Below, piece after piece: positions 1 to 5,508 of a stretch of DNA of 5,513 nt (position 1 is its first letter; each line of letters starts with the position of its first letter). Origin of the DNA: an uncultured Lachnospiraceae bacterium (GTDB taxonomy: Bacteria; Bacillota_A; Clostridia; Lachnospirales; Lachnospiraceae). The position numbers were made by a program, and so were the translations under genes. The notes beneath the pieces were generated by a model that did not search any database, was not told the origin of the DNA, and saw nothing but the letters and a program-made list of their open reading frames with translations. The stretch is taken from NCBI GenBank assembly GCA_910587495.1, contig CAJUMT010000214.1, forward strand, positions 1 through 5,513. Reading direction: 5' to 3'.

Positions 1-33
1 TGACTGGAGTTCAGACGTGTGCTCTTCCGATCT
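1..33. other. Untrimmed Illumina TruSeq adapter
   Basis: These 33 bases match, from memory, the Illumina TruSeq index/read-2 primer sequence minus its first G, ending in the signature GCTCTTCCGATCT. They are a library artefact, not genome. The protein frame of the following gene makes sense directly from base 36, while a TGA at 33-35 exists only because the last adapter T is joined to genomic GA. Any start codon or stop deduced from this segment is false. Confidence 0.97.
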
Positions 34-35
34 GA

Positions 36-674
36 CGGATCCGTTTCGCAGGCGTGGCATCCCATTATTATGATACGCTTCTTCGCAGCGCCATGGATTC
101 CAGAGTGGATGTCCTGCAAGGAAGCGGCAACCTGCTGGAGCGGGGCATGTTAGAACGGATAAAAAAAGAACCGCTTTTCCAAAAGAAAGGTATTTTAATT
201 AATAAAGTGTATGCAGCAGGAATCCTTCCGGCGTTTTTTCCTGCGGATCTTTTGATTCGGGCGGTATTGTCCTATCCAATATCCAGCGCCCTCATCGGCG
301 TCGGCAGTTTTACCCAGGCTGACACGGCTTTTAATCGAGAAGACCAGCCGGAAGAAAGCGGGATTCCCGCTTTTGAAGAGGCGCTGTCCGTGCTGGAGAA
401 AAAGTTTTCTACCATTCCCTGCGACCGCTGTCAAAAATGCGCATGTCCTTACGGGACGGAGATTCATACCATATTCAGGCAATATCTTTATTTTTTCCTG
501 GGGAAAGACCATTGGGCGCTTCGCAAACTACATATGGGAATTGATCAGAGCGCCGAGTGGTGCAAAACATGCGTCCATATGCCCTGTCTCGCCCAATGCC
601 CTCGGAAGATACGGATACCGGATGAAATACAGAAAGTGCGAAGGCTTGTCAGGGCGCATCTTTGCCGGATTTGA
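36..674 (+). CDS. Aldo/keto reductase with C-terminal iron-sulfur cluster domain, 5'-truncated
   Basis: This is the C-terminal 212 residues of a cytoplasmic aldo/keto reductase of the ferredoxin-like type. Such enzymes use NAD(P)H to reduce aldehydes or ketones; the substrate here cannot be told. The protein opens with RIRFAGVASHYYDT, the late TIM-barrel segment usually read as G-K-I-R-x-x-G-V-A-S-H. It continues through the strand segment ILINKVYAAGILPA and the cofactor-side motif SALIGVGSFTQAD. Two cysteine clusters follow: C129-x2-C132-x2-C135-x-C137-P, then C176-x2-C179-x4-C184-x3-C188-P (numbered from base 36). These are typical ligands of [4Fe-4S] centres. Whole members of this family are about 350-380 residues, so some 150 residues with the catalytic Asp-Tyr-Lys-His are missing. 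They were lost at the contig edge, where adapter begins, not through mutation. The GTG at 54 is an internal valine of the barrel, not a start. The 3' end overlaps the convergent small gene by 26 bp. Confidence 0.9.
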   Translation, partial: RIRFAGVASHYYDTLLRSAMDSRVDVLQGSGNLLERGMLERIKKEPLFQKKGILINKVYAAGILPAFFPADLLIRAVLSYPISSALIGVGSFTQADTAFNREDQPEESGIPAFEEALSVLEKKFSTIPCDRCQKCACPYGTEIHTIFRQYLYFFLGKDHWALRKLHMGIDQSAEWCKTCVHMPCLAQCPRKIRIPDEIQKVRRLVRAHLCRI

Positions 675-846
675 ACTTTGATCCATCCGGGATTTTCGGA
701 AGGAAGGGGTACAGCTCTTCATAATTTTCCATTTCGTTTTCATCCACCGTTCCTGCCGGGATCAGTCCGGTACAGTCCTGGGCGGAGCAGGGTTTCATAT
801 AGGAATATTCAGGTTCCTGCCGGTCTTCGGCGCTTTTCTTTTTCAT
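649..846 (-). CDS. Small conserved-looking protein, 65 aa, unknown function
   Basis: A 65-residue reading frame on the minus strand, convergent with the reductase gene and divergent from the response regulator. The start ATG (846-844) is preceded by GGAG (+ strand CTCC 858-861) with 11 bases between, which is slightly long but usable. The internal Met at residue 17 has no ribosome binding site. The N-terminus is basic (MKKKSAED). The core holds two cysteines in C-x4-C-T-G-L-I-P-A, followed by an acidic stretch and NYEELYPFLPK. The protein is hydrophilic, with no signal peptide or membrane segment. The CTGLIPA and YEELYPFLP elements resemble small uncharacterised proteins I recall from Lachnospiraceae; that is memory, not a search. 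The overlapping plus-strand frame at 678-902 is Phe/Ser-rich and looks non-coding, which favours this strand. Its last 8 codons overlap the end of the reductase gene. A metal or disulfide role for the cysteine pair is possible but unproven. Confidence 0.68.
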   Translation of the reverse strand: MKKKSAEDRQEPEYSYMKPCSAQDCTGLIPAGTVDENEMENYEELYPFLPKIPDGSKFKSGKDAP

Positions 847-894
847 CTTTTTTATTTCTCCATCTGTATTTTTGTTTTTCTGCTAGTAAGTATG

Positions 895-903
895 TGATAT
901 AAT
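895..903 (+). promoter_or_regulatory. Consensus extended -10 promoter element (P1)
   Basis: TGATATAAT is a TGn extension followed by a perfect TATAAT at 898-903. The matching -35 is poor (TTTTTC at 875-880, 17-base spacer, or TTGTTT at 872-877 with 20), as is common for extended -10 promoters. It would start a transcript near 910 running toward the response regulator, upstream of the direct repeats. Because the box is AT-rich, a minus-strand -10 (TATTAT, 904 to 899) for the small gene overlaps it. Confidence 0.45.
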
Positions 904-928
904 ATAAAAAATATGTGCAGGGGCAGGT

Positions 929-950
929 TTTCTTTAGGATTTCTTTAGAA
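929..950 (+). promoter_or_regulatory. Tandem 11-bp direct repeat, likely OmpR-family regulator binding site
   Basis: TTTCTTTAGGA (929-939) is followed at once by TTTCTTTAGAA (940-950): two near-identical half-sites with an 11-bp period, so both face the same side of the helix. This is the arrangement bound by dimers of OmpR/PhoB-family regulators, and such a regulator is encoded just downstream. The repeat ends about 10 bp before the candidate -35 of P2, a position suited to activation. It also lies downstream of P1, where binding could block transcription. It sits inside an inverted repeat, GCAGGT (923-928) with ACCTGC (953-958). Confidence 0.6.
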
Positions 951-959
951 ATACCTGCA

Positions 960-987
960 TTTGTTTTTAAGATTCGGACGCTACAAT
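960..987 (+). promoter_or_regulatory. Candidate promoter P2 for the two-component operon
   Basis: The -10 box is TACAAT at 982-987. The -35 is weak: TTTGTT at 960-965 with a 16-base spacer, or TTGTTT at 961-966 with 15. A weak -35 next to an upstream regulator repeat fits an activator-dependent, autoregulated promoter. Transcription would begin near 994. That makes the ATG at 986, which overlaps the -10 box, unusable as a start codon on this transcript. Confidence 0.55.
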
Positions 988-1016
988 GGTCTCAACGAAT
1001 GAGAGAGGAGAGCGTC

Positions 1017-1031
1017 ATGAAATTAATATGA
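1017..1031 (+). other. Possible four-codon leader ORF (MKLI)
   Basis: AGAGGAG at 1004-1010 is a good ribosome binding site, but the ATG it serves at 1017 opens only ATG-AAA-TTA-ATA-TGA. The stop overlaps, as ATGA, an in-frame ATG at 1028 of the response regulator frame. It may be a leader peptide giving translational coupling, or a chance remnant. Nothing beyond the arrangement supports function. Confidence 0.25.
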
Positions 1032-1039
1032 AAGAGACA

Positions 1040-1045
1040 GGGGAG
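1040..1045 (+). promoter_or_regulatory. Ribosome binding site fixing the response regulator start
   Basis: GGGGAG lies 9 bases before the ATG at 1055. It supports that start over the ATG codons at 986 (no ribosome binding site, overlaps the P2 -10 box) and 1028 (reachable mainly by coupling from the leader ORF). Confidence 0.65.
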
Positions 1046-1054
1046 TTAAGGAAT

Positions 1055-1762
1055 ATGGATAAATATCATGTGTTAGTGGTAGAAGACGATAAAGAGATCC
1101 GGGATGGAATCGAGATTTATTTAAAGAGTCAGGGGTACGAAGTTTACAAGGCGGCCGATGGGATCGAGGGGCTGGAGATTATCTACAGGGAAGAGATTCA
1201 TCTGGCTATTGTGGATGTGATGATGCCCAGAAAGGACGGCATCCAGATGGTCATGGAGATGCGTAAAGATTATGATCTTCCGGTCATCATGCTCTCAGCT
1301 AAATCCGAAGAGGTGGATAAAATACTAGGGCTTAATATGGGTGCGGACGATTATGTGACCAAGCCCTTTACGCCGCTTGAGCTTCTTGCCAGGGTAAACT
1401 CTCAGCTTCGGCGCTATAGCCGCTATCTGGAAAAACTGAAAAACGGAAACAGAGAAGAAGAGCATGTTTATCGGATCGGCGGCCTGGAACTGGACGAAGA
1501 GAAAGTAGAGCTTCGGGTGGACGGAACGCCGGTGAAAGTGACGCCGATGGAATATCGTATACTGCTTCTCCTTATGAAACATCCGGGAAGGGTGTTTTCC
1601 GCAGACGAAATCTACGAGCGGGTGTGGAATGAAAAAGCCGTGAACTCGGATACAATCATGGTTCATGTGCGGAATATCAGGGAAAAGATCGAGATCAATC
1701 CTAAGAATCCAAAATATTTAAAGGTGGTGTGGGGTGTTGGATATAAAATGGAAAAACAATAG
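1055..1762 (+). CDS. OmpR/PhoB-family response regulator
   Basis: A 235-residue cytoplasmic DNA-binding response regulator, partner of the kinase encoded immediately downstream. The receiver domain spans about residues 3-118. The acidic pocket is E10-D11-D12, the phosphoacceptor D54 lies in the strand IVDVMMP, the switch residue is S81 in VIMLSAK, and the conserved lysine is K103 in DDYVTKPF. After a charged linker (about 120-138), the winged-helix DNA-binding domain (about 139-233) shows LTP-like VTPMEYRILLLLMKHPGRVFS, the recognition-helix region DTIMVHVRNIREKI and the closing wing VWGVGYKME. Length and all signature residues are normal for the family, so it should be functional. The start at 1055 matches the usual short N-terminus and has its own GGGGAG site. 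An upstream in-frame extension to 986 adds residues unlike a receiver domain. It overlaps the kinase gene by about 29 bp, indicating translational coupling. The direct repeat at 929-950 is a likely self-binding site. The signal and target genes are unknown. Confidence 0.95.
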   Translation: MDKYHVLVVEDDKEIRDGIEIYLKSQGYEVYKAADGIEGLEIIYREEIHLAIVDVMMPRKDGIQMVMEMRKDYDLPVIMLSAKSEEVDKILGLNMGADDYVTKPFTPLELLARVNSQLRRYSRYLEKLKNGNREEEHVYRIGGLELDEEKVELRVDGTPVKVTPMEYRILLLLMKHPGRVFSADEIYERVWNEKAVNSDTIMVHVRNIREKIEINPKNPKYLKVVWGVGYKMEKQ

Positions 1763-4058
1763 TGCAAAAGGCCTTTTACTGGTTATGATATGCGCCATGA
1801 CTGCGTCTGTCATTATGTGTAATGCATATCCTTTTTTCAGAGGCCAGGCAGAGAAAAATATAGAGAACTATAAAAAAGCGAATGGCATTGATGCGGAAGA
1901 ACAAAATCTTTTCTATGTGGAAGAAGATTTTATGAGGTATCTTCTTTCGGCTGTTTATTATATGAACTATGAAGCGACGCCGGATATGGATGCGTATATG
2001 TACCTGACCCAGGATTACGATATGAACCGTATGACGAAAGACGAGCAGGAAAAAGTCAGAAGGGCAGCTTCCCGCCTGATGAAAAATATGCGGAACCAGT
2101 ATGTATCCACACAGAGTATAAATAATTATTTCAGTTACGCGTCGGGTGTGGAGAAAGATTATGGGACGGCTGCAAACCTTCGTTCCGCGATCTATGGCAA
2201 TCCGGAAGAAGCCAGAAATATCTATCAGGCAGGCCTTGTGATTTCCTATGACGGAAGAGGCGTTCCTGCCATCAAAGATTCCTGGAACCTGTCAGTCAAT
2301 GAGGCGGAGCTTCTTCGCTATCTGAGCATGAATTATATGAGTAAGCTGATGGAAGATAACGGACTCGGCTATGAGTATGACGGGGATTATGATGAATATG
2401 TGTACGAAGAGGATTATGAAGAAGAAGCCGCTGAAGTATATATAATTGATGAAGTGAAGGTTGCAGAAGAAGCGGTCGGTGATTATAATACGACGGACGG
2501 TATGCTGCTTAGCCAGATTCCTGTGCCCAAAATCCAGAATATGAGTTTTGCCTTTGGCATTAATTCCAATGTCTATATGAATGAATATGAATGGCAGGAC
2601 TACTGGTTTACACGCAATGCTTATACAAGAAGCGGATATATGGTGGGCGTGCTTGCAATTGTAGCAGTTATGGCGGCTCTGGCGCTGGTATTGCAGAACA
2701 TCCCTGCCCTTGGACTTCGCAAAAACCGTCTGTTTTGTATTCCTACAGAGCTGGTGGCGTGGGCAGGCTGCATAGGTTTGGCATTGACAGTCTCCTTTTC
2801 CCAGGAGTTTGGCGTTTATACTATGGCAGGAGAGGTAGTGGAAGATTTTTCCCATATAGGATTTGGAGATGCGTCCGGCATGGCGGCGACTGTCTTTATC
2901 TTTCTTTTCTGGAGCGTGTTCGCTTTCTGCTGGTACTGGCTTGCGGCATCGCTGCTGCCTTATTTTACCCATCCAATTCGGACTGTAAGAGAACAGGCTC
3001 TTTGTATCGGGATCTGTAAATGGGGAAAAAACTGTTGGCTGAAACTGTGGCACTGGGCTACGGATGTGGAACTGGATGAAAAATTGACCAGAAGCATCTG
3101 GAAAGTTGTGGGATTAAACGGCGTTGTGGTGGCAGCCTTTAGCTGCATCTGGTTCGGAGGGGTATTCGGAGCCGTTATTTATACCATTGTCCTTTATGTC
3201 CTGATTAAGCAGAAATGTTTCAAGATTCAGGCGGACTATCAGAAGCTTTTAAGCGTGACCCGGGATATCGCCGCAGGCGAATTAAATACGCCCATGGATG
3301 AGGATATGGGACTTTTCAATCCGATCCGCAACGAGCTTTCCGCCATCCAGAGCGGTTTTAAAAAGGCTGTCAATGAGGAAGTGCGCAGCCGGAATATGAA
3401 GACCGAACTGATCACAAATGTCTCCCATGACTTGAAGACGCCTCTGACGGCGATTATCACTTATGTAGATCTGTTGAAGAAGGAGGATATTTCTGAGGAG
3501 GACAGAAAGAAATATATTGATACACTGGATAAGAAATCCCAAAGGTTAAAGGTTTTGATCGAAGATCTTTTTGAGGTCAGCAAAGCATCCAGCGACAACA
3601 TTGTCATGAACTATGATGATGTGGATCTGGGCAGCCTGATCAAGCAGGTACGGCTGGAGAATGAGGATAAAATCGCGGAAAGTACGCTGGATTTTAGATG
3701 GAATCTGCCGGATGAGAAATGTGTGCTTCTTTTGGATCCACAGAGGACGTTCCGGGTGATTGATAACCTGGTTCAGAATATCCTGAAATATTCCATGCCG
3801 CATTCCCGGGTATATATCGATATGCGGGAAGCGGATGGGATTGTGACGATCAGTTTCAAAAACATGTCGGCGGCTGAGATGAATTTTTCGCCGGGGGAGA
3901 TTACCGAGCGGTTTGTGCGGGGGGATTTATCCCGGAATACGGAAGGAAGCGGCCTGGGATTGGCCATCGCGCAGAGTTTTACAGAGCTGCAGGGCGGGAC
4001 GTTCCAGGTGGATACGGACGGAGATTTATTTAAAGTGGTGATTAGCTGGAAAAGGTAA
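1734..4058 (+). CDS. Large multi-pass membrane sensor histidine kinase
   Basis: A 774-residue membrane sensor kinase that should autophosphorylate on His and pass the phosphate to D54 of the regulator encoded upstream. Numbering is from GTG 1734. One N-terminal membrane segment (about 12-30) precedes a large extracytoplasmic region (about 31-299) with an acidic tyrosine-rich stretch (213-240). Further hydrophobic segments lie at about 300-322, 339-357, 382-410 and 463-491; the last could cross twice. A HAMP-like linker (about 492-550) leads to the H box NVSHDLKTPLT with H565. The ATPase domain has the N box DNLVQNILKYS (N682), F-box ERFVRGD and G2 box GSGLGLAIA (from G738). The usual G1 motif DxGxG is absent; SFKNMSA sits there with N710 in place of Asp. 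The start is GTG 1734 or TTG 1737, after AGGTGG at 1722-1727. The first ATG in frame (1785) lies inside the first membrane helix. The gene overlaps the regulator, and a terminator follows its stop. The ligand is not recognisable. Confidence 0.93.
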   Translation: MLDIKWKNNSAKGLLLVMICAMTASVIMCNAYPFFRGQAEKNIENYKKANGIDAEEQNLFYVEEDFMRYLLSAVYYMNYEATPDMDAYMYLTQDYDMNRMTKDEQEKVRRAASRLMKNMRNQYVSTQSINNYFSYASGVEKDYGTAANLRSAIYGNPEEARNIYQAGLVISYDGRGVPAIKDSWNLSVNEAELLRYLSMNYMSKLMEDNGLGYEYDGDYDEYVYEEDYEEEAAEVYIIDEVKVAEEAVGDYNTTDGMLLSQIPVPKIQNMSFAFGINSNVYMNEYEWQDYWFTRNAYTRSGYMVGVLAIVAVMAALALVLQNIPALGLRKNRLFCIPTELVAWAGCIGLALTVSFSQEFGVYTMAGEVVEDFSHIGFGDASGMAATVFIFLFWSVFAFCWYWLAASLLPYFTHPIRTVREQALCIGICKWGKNCWLKLWHWATDVELDEKLTRSIWKVVGLNGVVVAAFSCIWFGGVFGAVIYTIVLYVLIKQKCFKIQADYQKLLSVTRDIAAGELNTPMDEDMGLFNPIRNELSAIQSGFKKAVNEEVRSRNMKTELITNVSHDLKTPLTAIITYVDLLKKEDISEEDRKKYIDTLDKKSQRLKVLIEDLFEVSKASSDNIVMNYDDVDLGSLIKQVRLENEDKIAESTLDFRWNLPDEKCVLLLDPQRTFRVIDNLVQNILKYSMPHSRVYIDMREADGIVTISFKNMSAAEMNFSPGEITERFVRGDLSRNTEGSGLGLAIAQSFTELQGGTFQVDTDGDLFKVVISWKR

Positions 4059-4067
4059 GGAGAGATG

Positions 4068-4102
4068 ATCCCTGCGGCGTTGGTAGGCTGCGGGGATTTT
4101 TT
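4068..4102 (+). terminator. Intrinsic terminator of the two-component operon
   Basis: ATCCCTGCGGC (4068-4078) pairs with GCTGCGGGGAT (4087-4097) as an 11-bp stem with two G-T wobbles and an 8-base loop. Six T residues follow (4097-4102). It begins 10 bases after the kinase stop codon. It separates the operon from the editing gene, so the latter needs its own promoter. Confidence 0.9.
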
Positions 4103-4103
4103 C

Positions 4104-4132
4104 TTGTGCGTACGGATGGGGTGTGGTATATT
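4104..4132 (+). promoter_or_regulatory. Candidate promoter (P3) for the leader and editing gene
   Basis: TTGTGC (4104-4109) and TATATT (4127-4132) are separated by 17 bases, and the -10 carries a TGG extension (4124-4126). It starts directly in the T-tail of the preceding terminator. The expected transcript start is near 4139, which gives a leader of about 190 bases ahead of the coding region at 4333. No better promoter is seen nearer the gene: TAAAAT at 4315-4320 touches the ribosome binding site. Confidence 0.55.
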
Positions 4133-4138
4133 GTTTTT

Positions 4139-4320
4139 TGTAGATATCGGAGGCATGGCGCTGCAGGAAAAGTATCTGTTACCCGATTGCTGATCAGGGC
4201 TGCAGTAAAATTTTAACAGCAACGGAACAGACAATGCCGAGAGGATTTTAGGGCGCATTTTTTGGCGAACGAAAATCCTCTCAGTCCACGGCATTGGCAG
4301 TGTAGTTGCGGAACTAAAAT
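4139..4320 (+). ncRNA. Structured leader or small RNA candidate upstream of the tRNA editing gene
   Basis: This gene-free stretch is rich in inverted repeats. The strongest is a two-part stem: CAATGCCG (4232-4239) pairs with CGGCATTG (4289-4296), and inside it AGAGGATTTT (4240-4249) pairs with AAAATCCTCT (4272-4281), leaving a short bulge on the right side (4282-4288). Upstream, CCCGAT (4182-4187) pairs with ATCAGGG (4193-4199) around one bulged A, flanked by CTGCAG at 4161-4166 and 4200-4205. TTGCTG (4187-4192) can alternatively pair with CAGCAA (4217-4222). No known riboswitch or T-box signature is recognised. It could be a cis-acting leader, a free small RNA, or a small palindromic repeat element. 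The inverted repeats are seen directly; the function is inference. Confidence 0.4.
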
Positions 4321-4325
4321 AGGAG
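4321..4325 (+). promoter_or_regulatory. Ribosome binding site fixing the editing gene start
   Basis: AGGAG lies 7 bases before the ATG at 4333 but only 1 base before the in-frame ATG at 4327. Ribosomes should therefore use 4333, giving the N-terminus MEILEKETEKLY. Confidence 0.8.
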
Positions 4326-4332
4326 AATGAAG

Positions 4333-5508
4333 ATGGAGATACTGGAGAAAGAGACAGAGAAACTGTATGATAAGGATAGTCACATGAAAGAATTTGAGGC
4401 TTTGGTGACGGCCTGTGAGGAGGATGAAAAGAGCGGCGGATATAAGGTTATACTGGATCGGACGGCATTTTTCCCGGAAGGCGGCGGGCAGTTTGGGGAC
4501 GTGGGCAGGTTAGATGAGACTGAGGTAACGGACACAAAAGAGCGGGGCGGCGTCATTTACCATAAGACGAAAGAAGCGCTGGAACCCGGGCGCAGGGTGA
4601 AGGGGAAAATCGATTTTGCTGTGCGCTTTGACAGGATGCAGCAGCATTCGGGGGAGCATATTTTGTCCGGGCTTGTACATAATCTGTATGGGTATGACAA
4701 TGTGGGCTTTCACCTGGGAGCGGAAGTTACGACGCTGGATTTTAACGGGGAGATGACGGAAGAGCAGGTGAAGGATCTGGAGCTTCGGGCGAACCAGGCG
4801 GTGTGGGAAGACGTGCCGGTACAGGTGCTGTATCCGACAAAGGAGCAGCTTAAAAATGTGGATTACCGCAGCAAGATAGAGATTGAGGGTCAGATCCGTA
4901 TCGTGTCGATTCCCGGGTATGATATCTGTGCCTGCTGCGCGCCGCATGTAGACAGAACCGGGGAGATCGGGCTTGTCAAGATCATAAGCTGCGAGCGGCA
5001 CAGGGGCGGATGCCGGATGACGATCCTGTGCGGGCTGCGGGCGCTTGCGGATTACAGGAGAAAGCAGCTAAGCGTAACGGAAGTTTCAGTTGCTCTCTCA
5101 GCCAAGCCAGAGAAGATCGGCGAGGCGGTGCTGCATGTAAAGGAGCAGCTTGACAGGAAGAAGGAGCAGTTAAACCGCATGCAGGGACTGTATCTTTCGC
5201 AGAAGCTTGCGCAGCTTACGCCGGGAGATAAGAATGTCTGCATTATAGAGGAGGAGCTGGACAATATCGCTGCGCGGAATTTTGTCAACAGCGCCATGGA
5301 AAGATGCGAAGGAATCTGCGGCGCGCTGATCGGGACGGATGAAGGCGGCTATCATTATATTCTCGGCAGCAGGACGATGGATCTTCGGGCGTTTTGTAAG
5401 ATGCTCAATGAAAGATTTCAGGGGAAAGGCGGCGGCAAGCCGGAGATGGTGCAGGGATCTTTGACAGGAGCGGGGGAAGAGATACGAAAAGTGATTATGG
5501 AAGCGTAG
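4333..5508 (+). CDS. Alanyl-tRNA editing protein, AlaX long form with DHHA1 domain
   Basis: A 391-residue cytoplasmic hydrolase related to the editing half of alanyl-tRNA synthetase. The family removes wrongly attached serine (or glycine) from tRNA-Ala in trans and so guards translation accuracy. An N-terminal beta-barrel segment (about 1-95) includes DRTAFFPEGGGQFGDVG, the synthetase-like motif before the editing core. The zinc and catalytic site is visible as H105-x3-H109 in QQHSGEHILSG and C201-x3-H205 in CACCAPHVDRTGEIG. A charged, probably coiled-coil helix (about 255-285) leads to a C-terminal DHHA1 domain with the glycine-rich GKGGGKPEMVQG (GGG at 366-368) and a terminal helix. The aminoacylation domain of a full synthetase is absent, so this is a free-standing editor. 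All four metal ligands are kept and the length is normal for this long form, so it should be active. It follows a terminator and a roughly 190-base structured leader, pointing to separate transcription. The stop is five bases from the window end. Confidence 0.94.
   Translation: MEILEKETEKLYDKDSHMKEFEALVTACEEDEKSGGYKVILDRTAFFPEGGGQFGDVGRLDETEVTDTKERGGVIYHKTKEALEPGRRVKGKIDFAVRFDRMQQHSGEHILSGLVHNLYGYDNVGFHLGAEVTTLDFNGEMTEEQVKDLELRANQAVWEDVPVQVLYPTKEQLKNVDYRSKIEIEGQIRIVSIPGYDICACCAPHVDRTGEIGLVKIISCERHRGGCRMTILCGLRALADYRRKQLSVTEVSVALSAKPEKIGEAVLHVKEQLDRKKEQLNRMQGLYLSQKLAQLTPGDKNVCIIEEELDNIAARNFVNSAMERCEGICGALIGTDEGGYHYILGSRTMDLRAFCKMLNERFQGKGGGKPEMVQGSLTGAGEEIRKVIMEA

Noticed and set aside
37..42. 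GGATCC as a cloning junction next to the adapter
   Set aside because: The bases encode the I-R of the conserved reductase segment RIRFAG, so the site is a chance part of the gene.
54..56. GTG as the true start of the reductase
   Set aside because: It encodes an internal Val of the barrel motif FAGVASH, coding sense continues upstream to base 36, and no ribosome binding site precedes it.
678..902. Plus-strand 74-aa reading frame
   Set aside because: It is Phe/Ser/Arg-rich without motifs or a ribosome site, and lies antisense to the better supported small gene.
986..1054. N-terminally extended response regulator from ATG 986
   Set aside because: That ATG overlaps the TACAAT box, has no ribosome binding site, and adds residues foreign to receiver domains.
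2292..3053. Minus-strand 253-aa reading frame inside the kinase gene
   Set aside because: It is antisense to clear kinase coding sequence, with Ile/His/Phe-rich shadow composition and no domain.
3773..4294. Minus-strand 173-aa reading frame across the kinase end and the leader
   Set aside because: It runs through the terminator and both inverted repeats, its C-terminal part is antisense to the kinase ATPase domain, and it has no recognisable motif.
4139..4332. T-box riboswitch for alanine, or 6S RNA
   Set aside because: A T-box was considered because the gene acts on tRNA-Ala, but no AGGGTGGNACCGCG-like antiterminator sequence or clear terminator is present. The main stem lies near the 3' end, unlike the single long central-bubble hairpin of 6S RNA.
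4327..4332. ATG 4327 as start of the editing gene
   Set aside because: Only one base lies between AGGAG and this ATG, whereas ATG 4333 has the normal spacing of seven.
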